Assembly (NCBI RefSeq): GCF_009831625.1
Contig: NZ_WUUS01000007.1
Location: 62,001 to 126,000, forward strand
Length of the DNA stretch: 64,000 nt
Reading direction: 5' to 3'
DNA from: Halobaculum saliterrae
Lineage (GTDB): Archaea; Halobacteriota; Halobacteria; Halobacteriales; Haloferacaceae
The notes under the pieces were generated by a model that had not been told where the DNA came from, did no database searches, and saw only the letters and a list, made by a program, of their open reading frames with translations. The first letter of the stretch is position 1. Every line of letters begins with the position of its first letter. Positions 56,820 through 64,000 of this stretch are shown piece by piece. The translations under genes and the position numbers were made by a program.

Positions 56820-57005
56820 TCAGATGTCGAACGCCTGCAGCGCGACGACCGCCAGTATCGCCGCGGTCAGCGCCAGCGCGAACCCCCAGGCCATCACGAT
56901 CTGGGAGGCGCCCGCGAGCATGAACCCCGCGCCCACCACGGCGAACGCGCCGAACACGAGCGAGACGCCGATCGCCTTGTCGCTTTCGAGAGTCTCGGTT
57001 TCCAT
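56820..57005 (-). CDS. 61-residue two-helix membrane protein
   Basis: The product starts METETLESDKAIGVSLVFGAFAVVGAGFML and has two transmembrane segments (about 12-31 and 36-57) with a short acidic N-terminus. Similar tiny membrane proteins are widespread in haloarchaea without known function. A TATA-like GTTAGG (57031-57038 region, minus strand) lies about 29 bases upstream. It is divergent from the LEA-type gene. Confidence 0.7.
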   Translation of the reverse strand: METETLESDKAIGVSLVFGAFAVVGAGFMLAGASQIVMAWGFALALTAAILAVVALQAFDI

Positions 57006-57103
57006 ACGCGTCGCTCCGACGCGGCGTACCTAACGCTTGCGGATGCGGGGCAGCCGTGGGCTCCGCGTCCGTCGTCCGGTCCTCGCTCGTCGCCCTCGGT
57101 CGG

Positions 57104-57112
57104 ATCGTATAT
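57104..57112 (+). promoter_or_regulatory. TATA box of the LEA-type protein gene
   Basis: TCGTATATG is centred about 30 bases before the ATG at 57139. Confidence 0.6.
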
Positions 57113-57138
57113 GTTCGGGGAGCGGTACGGCGGCAGTG

Positions 57139-58323
57139 ATGACAGCACCGTCGGAACGCGCTCCGACACCTGGGGGAACAGACCGCGGCCTCTCGACCGT
57201 CAGAACCCTGCTCGTCGCGCTCCTCGTTCTCGGCGGATCGGTGGGAGGGGCGTTCGCCCTCGGCGTCGTCGGGGCGCCGTCGGTCGTCGGCGTCGAGAAT
57301 CGCTTCGGCGAGGTGACCAACGAGACCACGACGATCGAGAGCGACCTACAGGTGAACAACCCCAACCCGATCGGCGTCAGTCTGGGCGGGACGACGATCG
57401 ACTACGGGGTCTCGATGAACGACGTGTCGATGGCCAGCGGGACCAAGGAGGGCGTCTCGGTCGGCACCGGCAACACCTCGGTCCCGTTCACGACGGAACT
57501 GGACAACTCGAGGATCCCCGCCTGGTGGGTGACCCACGTCCGAAACGGAGAGCACACCGACCTGCGGGTCGACGCCACGGCGACCTCCTCGCTCGTGGGG
57601 CAGAGCTACACGACGCAGGTGTCCCGCGACGTGAACACGTCCGTCATCGAGGCGTTCCGCACGGACGAGCCGAAACCGCTGAACGCGAGTTCCCCCGTCG
57701 TCTCTGACCCGGTCTTGATCCTCGAACGCACCGAGGCCGAGTGGGGAACCGTGAACGAGGAGCGGACGGAGATCGGGATGACGCTGCACCTCCACAACCC
57801 GAAGGCGTACCCGATCGTCGTCTCGGAGATCGGCTACGACATCTACATGAACAACATCACGATGGGAAGCGGCGAGGCCGCCCGCACCACGACCATCGGT
57901 CCCGGCGAGACGGTGGCCGTCGAGGCGACGACCGTGATCCGAACGGGGACGCTCGACGAGTGGTGGGTGTCGCACCTCCGGCGAAACCAAGTGACGGACC
58001 TGCGGATGCCGTTCTACCTCGTGATCGACCTCTCCAACGGCGGCGGCGGCGAACAACGGATCGAACTCGATAGCTACGAGCGGACGATCGAGACGGACGT
58101 GTTCGGAACGAAGCCCGCCGACTCGGGAGTGGACACCGGGTCGAACGGCTCGAGCGACGGTGACGGATCCACCGACGGATCCACCGACGGAACGCCGACG
58201 GACACGCCGACCGGGACCCCGACCCCGTCGTCAACGCCGACAGCGACGCCGACTGCAACGCCGACAGCGACGCCGACTAGCACTCCCACGGGAACGACGA
58301 CGGACGACGGCGGACTCTTCTGA
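57139..58323 (+). CDS. LEA14/WHy-type desiccation-related protein, membrane-anchored
   Basis: A 394-residue protein. An N-terminal membrane anchor (RTLLVALLVLGGSVGGAFALG) is followed by two repeats of the LEA_2/WHy beta domain, each with an N-P pair after a strand (SDLQVNNPNPIGV about residue 72; MTLHLHNPKAYPI about 215). Its tail is a Thr-Pro-rich stalk (TPTATPTATPTATP) ending in GGLF. LEA14 proteins are implicated in tolerance to drying and osmotic stress. The stalk is likely extracellular. It seems monocistronic. Confidence 0.85.
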   Translation: MTAPSERAPTPGGTDRGLSTVRTLLVALLVLGGSVGGAFALGVVGAPSVVGVENRFGEVTNETTTIESDLQVNNPNPIGVSLGGTTIDYGVSMNDVSMASGTKEGVSVGTGNTSVPFTTELDNSRIPAWWVTHVRNGEHTDLRVDATATSSLVGQSYTTQVSRDVNTSVIEAFRTDEPKPLNASSPVVSDPVLILERTEAEWGTVNEERTEIGMTLHLHNPKAYPIVVSEIGYDIYMNNITMGSGEAARTTTIGPGETVAVEATTVIRTGTLDEWWVSHLRRNQVTDLRMPFYLVIDLSNGGGGEQRIELDSYERTIETDVFGTKPADSGVDTGSNGSSDGDGSTDGSTDGTPTDTPTGTPTPSSTPTATPTATPTATPTSTPTGTTTDDGGLF

Positions 58324-58510
58324 CCGGGGTCGCTCGCCGCGTCTCGGACCGGTTCCGATCCCGTTCCCGCTGTTTCCTCTGTGTGTTCGGTGTTCGAGCG
58401 TGGGAACCGACGATCGAGGACTGTCGAGTGTCGACCGCCGACCGTTAACCGACGACTGCCGACGACCTCGTCCGAAGCCGCGCACGGAACTCGCCAGCGC
58501 CGACAAGGCT

Positions 58511-59023
58511 TTGTCCTCGGGCGGACACGTCCGGGTATGTTCCGGAGTCCATCCGCTCCTGATCGAGTTCTCGGACGGTAACGTAACCGCCTCCCCGGAC
58601 GGCGATGGCATCGTCGTGGAGGTGGACGGGCAGACGCACGAACTGACACGCGAGGCCGCGGCCGACCTGCTGGAGTCGCTGGGGGACGCGTTGACCGAGC
58701 GTCGGGAGTTCTTCCGCACCGCCGGCGAGTTTCGCACCGACGGGAGCTACGTCGTCTCGCGCAAGGCCGCCGACTCCGCGGGCAACGCGAAGGTGTTCGA
58801 CTCCTTCGACGCGCTCGTCCGGCTGTACGACCGGCTGCCGGACCGGTTCGACGCCGACGACGTGGGCCGAACCGGGATCACCGGCTCGCGGCGACACATG
58901 CTGATCCGGCACTTCGCCGAACACCCGGCGTTCGACTGTCGGATCCGGCGTCGAAACCCCCTCAGCGCAGAGAAGGCCGAGCACGACGGGGGGACTGAGA
59001 CGGTTGCCGAGGCGGAGGAGTAG
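58511..59023 (+). CDS. Conserved haloarchaeal protein, function unknown, start unclear
   Basis: About 150-170 residues. The conserved part begins LLIEFSDGNVTASPDG and runs through VDGQTHELTREAAADLLESLGDAL, EFRTDGSYVVSRKAADSAGN and ITGSRRHMLIRHFAEHPAFDC, a beta-then-helical protein. No ATG lies in frame near the expected start. Options are the TTG at 58511 given here, a CTG at 58559, or the GTG at 58616, which would cut off conserved sequence. An ATG at 58537 at the right distance from a TATA-like element (58508-58514) is out of frame. Confidence 0.6.
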   Translation: MSSGGHVRVCSGVHPLLIEFSDGNVTASPDGDGIVVEVDGQTHELTREAAADLLESLGDALTERREFFRTAGEFRTDGSYVVSRKAADSAGNAKVFDSFDALVRLYDRLPDRFDADDVGRTGITGSRRHMLIRHFAEHPAFDCRIRRRNPLSAEKAEHDGGTETVAEAEE

Positions 59024-59118
59024 GGCCGCGACCGCGAACGCGTCGCGGTCGGGGACCTCGCTGGGTCGCCGTTCCGCCGGGGTCTTCCTGCGATCGACCT
59101 CGCTCCCCGCTCGCTTTC

Positions 59119-59150
59119 CGGGACCTCCCGGTGGTCGGTCCCGCTCTTTT
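59119..59150 (+). terminator. Stem-loop with U-rich tail after the conserved protein gene
   Basis: CGGGACC and GGTCCCG pair across an 11-base loop and are followed at once by CTCTTTTAT. This has the shape of an intrinsic terminator, 96 bases after the stop at 59023. Confidence 0.6.
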
Positions 59151-59152
59151 AT

Positions 59153-59182
59153 CGGCGGCGCGGCACGGAGACCGCGCCGCCG
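59153..59182. terminator. Second GC-rich hairpin, on the side of the PhoU-like gene
   Basis: CGGCGGCGCGG and CCGCGCCGCCG form a perfect 11-bp stem around eight bases. It lies 37 bases beyond the stop of the convergent minus-strand gene, and with the preceding stem-loop could separate the two transcripts. There is no U-tract on the minus strand. Confidence 0.4.
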
Positions 59183-59218
59183 GTACCCGAGACGCTCGGC
59201 TCCGCCTCGCGTCCCGCC

Positions 59219-60250
59219 CTACTCGATCGTCACGAACTCGTTCTCCTCGTTGAGCGCGAGGTTCGCGGACACCTCCGCGATCCGCATCGCGTACTGGGCG
59301 GTCTCCTGGAGGCTGACGAGCACCTCGCGCACCTGCAGCAGCTGTGCGTTCGACATCTCCGGGAGGTCGGCGAGGATGTCCTGCTCGCGGTCCTTCAGCT
59401 CCTGGAAGAGGTACTTCACCTCGATAGTGAGCGCGTAGTCGCGCTTGACCGCCGACTCGACGGCCATCTCGGTGATCTCGTCGACCTGATCGGTGAAGTC
59501 GCGGATGCGCCGCATCGTCGACTCGTCCACGTCGAGGGTGTTGCCCTCGGCCTCCATCGCGATCTCGGCGATGTCCTCGGCGTTGTCCGCGATGAGTTCG
59601 AGGTTCTTCGCGATCGAGCGGTAGCCGATGAGCGGGAACCCGGAGTCCAGCCCGACGGCGCGCGCGAGGTTCGGGTTCTGGTAGGCCGTGAAGATGAGCC
59701 GCAGGAGGAGGACGAAGATCTTGTTCGCCTGCCGCTCGCGGTTGAGCGCGCGCTGGGCGAGGTCGGCGTTGCCGTGCGCGAGCGCCTTCACCGCCTCCCC
59801 GCGCATCGTCGAGCCGGTGTTCTCCAGACGCTCCAGCAGGTTGTCGAGCGTGAAGTCCTCGGGGTCCACCGAACACCGAATGGCGATGTTCTCCGGCGTC
59901 TCCTCGATCACGCCCAGCCCCATGAGCTGGGTCTCGGCCTTGTACACCGCGTTGATGTGGTCCGAGCCGAGCGCGCCCTCCTTCGTGGTGATGTTGATGA
60001 CGCGCCGCCCGAGCACGTACTGCGCGAGGATCGCGCGCTCCAGCGCGTCCGCGTCGAGGTTGTCGGCGTGCAGCGTCGCCTCCGCGTCCTCGGTGCTCGC
60101 GGACTCGGGCAGCACCGTCAGCGTCCCCTTGCCGCCCATCCGGAGCGACACCTCGTCGCCCTTCTCCACGTTCTGTTCTTTCGCCCACTCGGCCGGCAGC
60201 GTCATCGCCAGCGTCGAGGGGCCCAGCCGCTGGACCTTCCGCGTCTCCAT
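59219..60250 (-). CDS. AbrB-PhoU fusion protein
   Basis: A 343-residue regulator. Residues 1-50 form a SpoVT/AbrB-like swapped-hairpin DNA-binding domain (METRKVQRLGPSTLAMTLPAEWAKEQNVEKGDEVSLRM). Two PhoU three-helix repeats follow (about 100-210 and 220-330, with ENTGSTMRGEAVKAL and IAKNLELIADNAEDIAEIA, the E(D)xxxDxxE-type metal sites). Haloarchaeal proteins of this design are linked to phosphate control, but no pst or phoR gene is nearby. A TATA element lies 28 bases upstream. Confidence 0.9.
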   Translation of the reverse strand: METRKVQRLGPSTLAMTLPAEWAKEQNVEKGDEVSLRMGGKGTLTVLPESASTEDAEATLHADNLDADALERAILAQYVLGRRVINITTKEGALGSDHINAVYKAETQLMGLGVIEETPENIAIRCSVDPEDFTLDNLLERLENTGSTMRGEAVKALAHGNADLAQRALNRERQANKIFVLLLRLIFTAYQNPNLARAVGLDSGFPLIGYRSIAKNLELIADNAEDIAEIAMEAEGNTLDVDESTMRRIRDFTDQVDEITEMAVESAVKRDYALTIEVKYLFQELKDREQDILADLPEMSNAQLLQVREVLVSLQETAQYAMRIAEVSANLALNEENEFVTIE

Positions 60251-60274
60251 ACGCGAGGCGAGTCTCTATACGAC

Positions 60275-60282
60275 CTTAACCT
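60275..60282 (-). promoter_or_regulatory. TATA box of the AbrB-PhoU gene
   Basis: GGTTAAGG on the minus strand, centred about 28 bases before the start at 60250. Confidence 0.6.
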
Positions 60283-60360
60283 TGACCCTATGTCCATTAT
60301 ATACTTGGGCGATTATGTAAGGATCGACCCTCCGGTTCAAGTGCGGGCCGGCGACGAGAC

Positions 60361-61431
60361 TCACACGACCTTCATCATCCGGCGCTCGAAGCGCCCGACC
60401 CGCACCTTCACCCACCCCCGGAGCGCTTCGTCGAGTTCGGGGTCGTCGGTGTCGACGCGCAACACCCGCAGGTCGTCGAGCTTGTCCCGCGAGGCGACGA
60501 TCTCCAGATCGCACTCGCGGATCACCGCCGGCGACAGCTGGGGGTTGCCGCGGCCGAAGACGAACCCCTGTCCGCCGATGGGGGTGACGACGATGACGTT
60601 GTCCTCGCCCAGCGAGTCGAGGATCTCTGCCTCCGCGGCGTCGAGCGCGAGCACGTCGCCGTCCCGGTACACGTCGACGCCGATGGGCGACCCCTCGAAC
60701 CCCAACTGCTCCTTCACCTCGCCGACGGTCGAGCCGGGGCCGAGCACCCACGTCGTCTCCGGGCGCGCGCGAACGTCGTCGGCGACGCCGGTCGCCAGCG
60801 ACTCGACGGTGCCGCCGCCGGTCTGCTTGCCCGACTGAAGCCGCTCGGCGACGGGGACGTGCGCGACGGCGCGCAGTTCGGGGTGGACCTCCCCCTCGCG
60901 ATAGTCGTCCTCGTCGATGTCCATCACCTCGCGGCGCTCGGCGCGCTCGAACGTCGTGGCCACGTACGCGGCGTCCTCCGGGGAGACGGCGAACACCGAC
61001 GAGTACACCTTCACGCCCGCGGGAACGCCGAGCATCGGGACGTCGCTCCCCTCCAGCGCCTCCGCCACGTCCGCGGCGGTGCCGTCGCCGCCGACGAACA
61101 ACACGAGGTCGACGCCGGCCTCGCGGAACGCGTCGACGGCGCGGCGGGTGTCCTCGGCGTCGCTTCCCGCATCGCTGTCCGCGGGTTCGCCGAGCACCTC
61201 CGGGGCGAAGCCGGCCTCGCGGGCCTCGGTCGCCCCCATCGGATCACCCCACGCCAGCAGTTCGGCGTCGGGGGCGCGCTCGGCGAGGGCGTCGAGCGCT
61301 CGGCGGGCACGGTCGGGTGCCCGCGGCTCGGCGCCGCGGGCGCGGGCCTCGGCGACCTTCCCGTCGGTGCCCTTCAGCCCGACCCGGCCGCCCATCCCCG
61401 CGACGGGGTTGAGCAGGAACCCGATTCGCAT
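60361..61431 (-). CDS. NAD-kinase-like protein (ATP-NAD kinase/AcoX type)
   Basis: A 356-residue protein with the NAD-kinase fold. It starts MRIGFLLNPVAGMGGRVGLKGTDG (glycine-rich strand). The catalytic GGDGT motif is in VLFVGGDGTAADVAEAL (about residue 122), followed by PAGVKVYSSVFAVSP and, in the C-terminal domain, TPIGGQGFVFGRGNPQLSP. This longer form is typical of the COG3199-like group found beside acetoin genes, whose substrate is uncertain. It could phosphorylate NAD or another diphosphate. It is transcribed alone behind GCTTTTGT at 61455-61462. Confidence 0.82.
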   Translation of the reverse strand: MRIGFLLNPVAGMGGRVGLKGTDGKVAEARARGAEPRAPDRARRALDALAERAPDAELLAWGDPMGATEAREAGFAPEVLGEPADSDAGSDAEDTRRAVDAFREAGVDLVLFVGGDGTAADVAEALEGSDVPMLGVPAGVKVYSSVFAVSPEDAAYVATTFERAERREVMDIDEDDYREGEVHPELRAVAHVPVAERLQSGKQTGGGTVESLATGVADDVRARPETTWVLGPGSTVGEVKEQLGFEGSPIGVDVYRDGDVLALDAAEAEILDSLGEDNVIVVTPIGGQGFVFGRGNPQLSPAVIRECDLEIVASRDKLDDLRVLRVDTDDPELDEALRGWVKVRVGRFERRMMKVV

Positions 61432-61568
61432 GTCGATCGGAGGACGCGCCGGCGACAAAAGCCCGCCGGCTCGACGGGATCGCGTCGCTGTCGGGGAGGC
61501 GGTTCACTGCCGAAGGAGAACGGAGTCGGTTCGGGAACGAGCGGACGAACGAACGCTGTGCGGACCGC

Positions 61569-62021
61569 TTACAGGAGCGAGAGGTCCAGCGCGTACGGCC
61601 ACGGCGCCGACGAGAGCGCGAGGAACGCCAGGGACGCGCCCGCCATGACGGCGTTCTTGAGGAACGAGGTCATCTCGTCCTGCTGCTGGTCCTCGGGCAC
61701 CACCCAGAAGTCGTGGATCGTGACCGCCGACACCAGCAGGAACACCGCGAGCCCGCCGGCCGCGAGCGTGACGAACGCGCCCGTGGCGACGCCCAGCCCG
61801 CCGAATATCAACAGGCCGCCGGAGAACAGCGTCGCGAGCCGGGGCGCGGGGATCCCCTTCGCCTCCGAGTAGCCCGCGAGGCCGTCGGTCATCATGAAGT
61901 GATTCAGTCCCATGAACGCGAGGACGAAGCCGAACAGGAGCCGCGCGAGGAGGAAGACCTCCGCGGAGCCGGCGCTGTTGAACAGGTCTGACGCACCCTG
62001 AAGCAGGATCGTATCGAGCAT
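61569..62021 (-). CDS. DoxX-family membrane protein
   Basis: A 150-residue protein with four membrane helices and the DoxX layout: FLLARLLFGFVLAFMGLNHFMM (helix 1), APRLATLFSGGLLIFGGLGV and LAAGGLAVFLLVSAVTIHDFW. DoxX members are subunits of thiosulfate:quinone oxidoreductase in Acidianus, but most relatives are of unknown or thiol/redox-related function. ATG 62021 follows an AT-rich promoter (AATAATAAG at 62050-62058, minus strand). Confidence 0.85.
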   Translation of the reverse strand: MLDTILLQGASDLFNSAGSAEVFLLARLLFGFVLAFMGLNHFMMTDGLAGYSEAKGIPAPRLATLFSGGLLIFGGLGVATGAFVTLAAGGLAVFLLVSAVTIHDFWVVPEDQQQDEMTSFLKNAVMAGASLAFLALSSAPWPYALDLSLL

Positions 62022-62069
62022 CACTCCTCCGTACACGTCGCACCGACTTATTATTTCCCTGACATAGAA

Positions 62070-62082
62070 GTAACCGGGTTAC
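62070..62082. promoter_or_regulatory. 13-bp palindrome upstream of the DoxX promoter
   Basis: GTAACC-G-GGTTAC is a perfect inverted repeat with a one-base centre, about 15 bases upstream of the DoxX TATA-like run. Two more GTTACC half-sites follow at 62089-62100 (GTTACCGTTACC), making this a candidate operator cluster. Confidence 0.45.
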
Positions 62083-62272
62083 GCCCGCGTTACCGTTACC
62101 TTGGAACCCGTAGAAGACTCTCAGGGGCAGGTATCTCGAACTCGCCCTCGGTCCAGCGACCGTGGCGTTCCTATATAGTCAGAATTCTATCAATGGATCG
62201 AGGAGCCGCGACGGTCGCGACCCGACCGCCGGTGGCGACGGAGGTTTCCCCGTCCGGCCCCACCAGTCACCC

Positions 62273-62713
62273 ATGTACACGGGGCGAACCGAGCAGCCGT
62301 GTTGCCTGTGTGATTCCCCGGAAACGGCCGCTCGGATCGACATCCCGCCGCGAGCGGTTCAGTTGATGAAACACTCCGACCCGATCGCTTGGCGGGACAT
62401 CGTCGGTGAGGTGTCGATCCACTTCTGTGAGTCCGACTGGGAGACGGTCACGGACCTCGTCGTCGACCTCGGCATGAACCCGCTCTCGCGGTGTAACGTC
62501 GCACGGGCGTCCTTCGACCTGCGCGAGGACTTCGAGGCGCTGTTGAACGACACCCGCGACGAGCCCGATCAGACCGAGTTGGAGGCGCGGATGCTCGCGG
62601 ACGCGGAGGAGACGCTGGCGGCCGTCGACGACCCGATGACCGAGGAGCGGGCCGTCGTCGAGGCGCACGTAGTGATCGACTCGCTGGCCGAGTTCGGCGT
62701 CGCGTCGGCGTGA
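62273..62713 (+). CDS. Conserved haloarchaeal protein with cysteine-rich N-terminus
   Basis: A 146-residue protein. The start MYTGRTEQPCCLCDSPETAARIDIPP holds a CCxC cluster; further Cys residues are in VSIHFCESDWETV and PLSRCNVARASF. The C-terminal half is helical and acidic (LEARMLADAEETLAAVDDPM). The cysteine spacing could build a zinc site. No family is recognised. AT-rich DNA (TCCTATATAGTC, 62168-62179) about 95 bases upstream suggests a promoter with a longer leader. Confidence 0.6.
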   Translation: MYTGRTEQPCCLCDSPETAARIDIPPRAVQLMKHSDPIAWRDIVGEVSIHFCESDWETVTDLVVDLGMNPLSRCNVARASFDLREDFEALLNDTRDEPDQTELEARMLADAEETLAAVDDPMTEERAVVEAHVVIDSLAEFGVASA

Positions 62714-62770
62714 CGAGCGCTCGGTCGTGTCGGACGATTGGTGTGTCGATGTGGGTGCACGTCGGTGATA

Positions 62771-62780
62771 GGCTTTTATC
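62771..62780 (+). promoter_or_regulatory. TATA box of the DICT-domain gene
   Basis: GGCTTTTATC is centred about 34 bases before the ATG at 62810 but only 13 before an in-frame ATG at 62789, so it decides for 62810. Confidence 0.55.
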
Positions 62781-62809
62781 GGTGCCCGATGTATCACACC
62801 CGAGACCAG

Positions 62810-63529
62810 ATGTCACTCCGTGGGGTTATCGACGCCGTCAAGGGTCGGGAGAAGCGCCTGACGGTGTTCGATCCGCCGAACGACGACGCGGTCGCGGAAC
62901 TTCGCGAGTACTTCGCCTCCCAGGCCGTCCGGATCGAGGAGGGCACCACCGACAGCGGTCTCTCGGGATACGTCGTGCTCTCGGACGAACACGACGACGA
63001 AGTGCTCGCAGCCGTCGACCTCCGGCACCTCGAGGGTGACGTCGCGGTCGGGCCGGGCGAGGAGTCCGCGTTCGCACCGATCCTCGAACACCTCGACGGG
63101 ACGACGTTCACCTCCTACGACATCCCACGGATGATGGCGGCGACCCGGGAGATGGAGGACCGCGCGTGGCGCGTGGGGTCGGGTGAGCTCCACGCCGGGT
63201 TCCAACGCGTCGAGGCGATCCGCGCGCAGAAGGGCGTCTACGAGGACCTCGCGACCGAGGACATCGACGTCCACGCCTACTGTGCCCCGAGCGACGACGC
63301 GCCCGATATCGAGGGCGTGTCGATACATCAGGAGGACACCGACGAGATCCGGCGCTCGTGGTTCGTCGCGTTCGACGGGGGCGGCGACCCCGCCGACGCC
63401 TGTCTGCTCCTCGCCGAGGAGCGCGGCGAGCCCGACGACCGCCGATTCTACGGGTTCTGGACCTACGAGCCGACCACCGTCGCGACGGTGATCGACCACC
63501 TCCAGGAGGCGTACGCGATCCCCGCGTAG
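62810..63529 (+). CDS. DICT sensory-domain protein
   Basis: A 239-residue protein starting MSLRGVIDAVKGREKRLTVFDPPNDDAVAELREYF. The middle and C-terminal parts fit the DICT domain, which associates with two-component and cyclic-nucleotide signalling in other prokaryotes: RMMAATREMEDRAWRVGSGELHAGFQ and WFVAFDGGGDPADACLLLAEE are characteristic. It has no kinase or output domain, so it probably acts as a single-domain sensor or regulator partner. The ligand is unknown. Confidence 0.8.
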   Translation: MSLRGVIDAVKGREKRLTVFDPPNDDAVAELREYFASQAVRIEEGTTDSGLSGYVVLSDEHDDEVLAAVDLRHLEGDVAVGPGEESAFAPILEHLDGTTFTSYDIPRMMAATREMEDRAWRVGSGELHAGFQRVEAIRAQKGVYEDLATEDIDVHAYCAPSDDAPDIEGVSIHQEDTDEIRRSWFVAFDGGGDPADACLLLAEERGEPDDRRFYGFWTYEPTTVATVIDHLQEAYAIPA

Positions 63530-63591
63530 CGTTCCGTCGCGATCGGCGACTCCCGGACGCGGTCCGGTTTCACACAGATTATATGCGTCCC

Positions 63592-63609
63592 TGACTGAAC
63601 GTTCAGACA
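63592..63609. promoter_or_regulatory. 18-bp inverted repeat, TetR-type operator
   Basis: TGACTGAACGTTCAGACA: the central CTGAACGTTCAG is a perfect 12-bp palindrome, and the full 9-bp arms match at eight positions. It directly follows the TATA-like ATTATATG (63578-63585) and precedes the start at 63616, where a bound repressor would block initiation. Confidence 0.6.
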
Positions 63610-63615
63610 AGACCG

Positions 63616-64000
63616 ATGTCACGCCGCCCACAGACGCTTGTGATCGCAGCACTACTGATCCTCTCCGCGGTCGGCGCGGGGTTCGTCGGGGTCGCCACCG
63701 CCGACGAGGACCCCCGGTTCGAGACGGACGTGTCGGAGCCGGTGCTCCAGCCCGGGACGACCCAGGAACTCACCGTCGAACTCACGAACGACGCCGCCGA
63801 CCGCGACGACGACGTCGAGCCGGCGCTCGACGTGAACGCCACGGTCGGGGATATCGACGGGATCGACGTGCTCTCGGCCACCAGGGAACTCGGCCGAATG
63901 AGCGACAGCGCCACCCGATCGGTGACGGTACAGATCGACGTCGCGGCCGACATTCCCGGCGGGGAACACCGGGTCCCGATCACCGTCAAGTACCGCGACG
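63616..64000 (+). CDS. Exported COG1361-like protein, 3' end cut by the window
   Basis: The first 128 residues are visible. A signal peptide opens the protein (MSRRPQTLVIAALLILSAVGAGFVGVATA, residues 1-29; likely cleaved after ATA). A beta-sandwich region follows with PVLQPGTTQELTVELTNDAADRDDDV and SVTVQIDVAADIPGGEHRVPITVKY, the pattern of S-layer-like COG1361 extracellular domains. Such proteins often sit beside RND-type exporters and a TetR regulator in haloarchaea; the operator just upstream agrees, but those genes would lie beyond the window. Confidence 0.75.
   Translation, partial: MSRRPQTLVIAALLILSAVGAGFVGVATADEDPRFETDVSEPVLQPGTTQELTVELTNDAADRDDDVEPALDVNATVGDIDGIDVLSATRELGRMSDSATRSVTVQIDVAADIPGGEHRVPITVKYRD

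Noticed and set aside
1-64000. tRNA, rRNA, insertion sequences, integrases, attachment sites or replication origin
   Set aside because: I looked for T-loop-like sequences in the intergenic spacers, transposase motifs, flanking repeats and Orc1/Cdc6 genes, and found none.

Overview
This 64 kb window is chromosomal DNA from a halophilic archaeon (class Halobacteria). Three things point there: very high GC with codon third positions almost always G or C; strongly acidic proteins rich in Asp and Glu; and many genes with an archaeal TATA-like element about 25-32 bases upstream of the start codon and no Shine-Dalgarno, as expected for leaderless haloarchaeal transcripts. Gene content agrees: haloarchaeal small zinc proteins, a permease fused to universal stress domains, a DR2241/CbiX pair, an AbrB-PhoU regulator and a FeS-type photolyase. 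I cannot fix the genus from sequence alone. I see no tRNA or rRNA gene, insertion sequence, integrase, CRISPR array or obvious integrated element. It reads as a gene-dense core region of mostly short transcription units on both strands.

Layout. 0-10 kb: the end of the respiratory nuo cluster (nuoN), a Rossmann-DHH phosphoesterase, a CBS-ParB fusion, an aldo/keto reductase, an AMP-forming acyl-CoA synthetase, a zinc-ribbon/mini-membrane-protein pair and a photolyase with a four-cysteine cluster site. 9.4-14 kb: a metal block, with NikR divergent from a His-rich nickel/cobalt transporter, then a copper P-type ATPase divergent from a one-domain copper chaperone. 14-23 kb: redox and membrane proteins (AhpD-like protein, a second aldo/keto reductase, 2Fe-2S ferredoxin, a K+ channel with two RCK units, CDGSH protein, orphan heme-copper oxidase subunit III). 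23-34 kb: an 804-residue modular protein of unknown function, a small winged-helix regulator, purA, a Trm112-like protein, the cbiX/DR2241 cobalamin pair with a His-Asp tail, a 32-bp tandem repeat and cysS.

34-46 kb: a tandem universal stress protein, a DUF357 protein, an Lrp regulator divergent from an amino-acid permease, thioredoxin reductase, a ZIP transporter, an Xaa-Pro peptidase, an MFS transporter and a PfkB kinase/sugar isomerase pair. 46-56 kb: a 7TM-PAS histidine kinase, an acyl-CoA dehydrogenase, a RIO-like kinase, a DUF4112 protein, an aldehyde dehydrogenase, a xylose-dehydrogenase-like oxidoreductase and a nitrilase/SRPBCC operon. 56-64 kb: small regulators, a LEA-type desiccation protein, the AbrB-PhoU protein, a NAD-kinase-like protein, DoxX, a DICT-domain protein and the start of an exported COG1361-like protein behind a TetR-type operator.

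I do not see a clearly new multi-gene defence or secretion system. The most interesting material is regulatory and modular: several clean inverted repeats placed on promoters (nickel, copper, Lrp and TetR-like contexts, and one upstream of a tiny zinc-finger gene), the large modular protein at 23.4-25.8 kb, the metal-binding HDD repeat tail on the DR2241 homologue, and the 32-bp tandem repeat at 31.7 kb.
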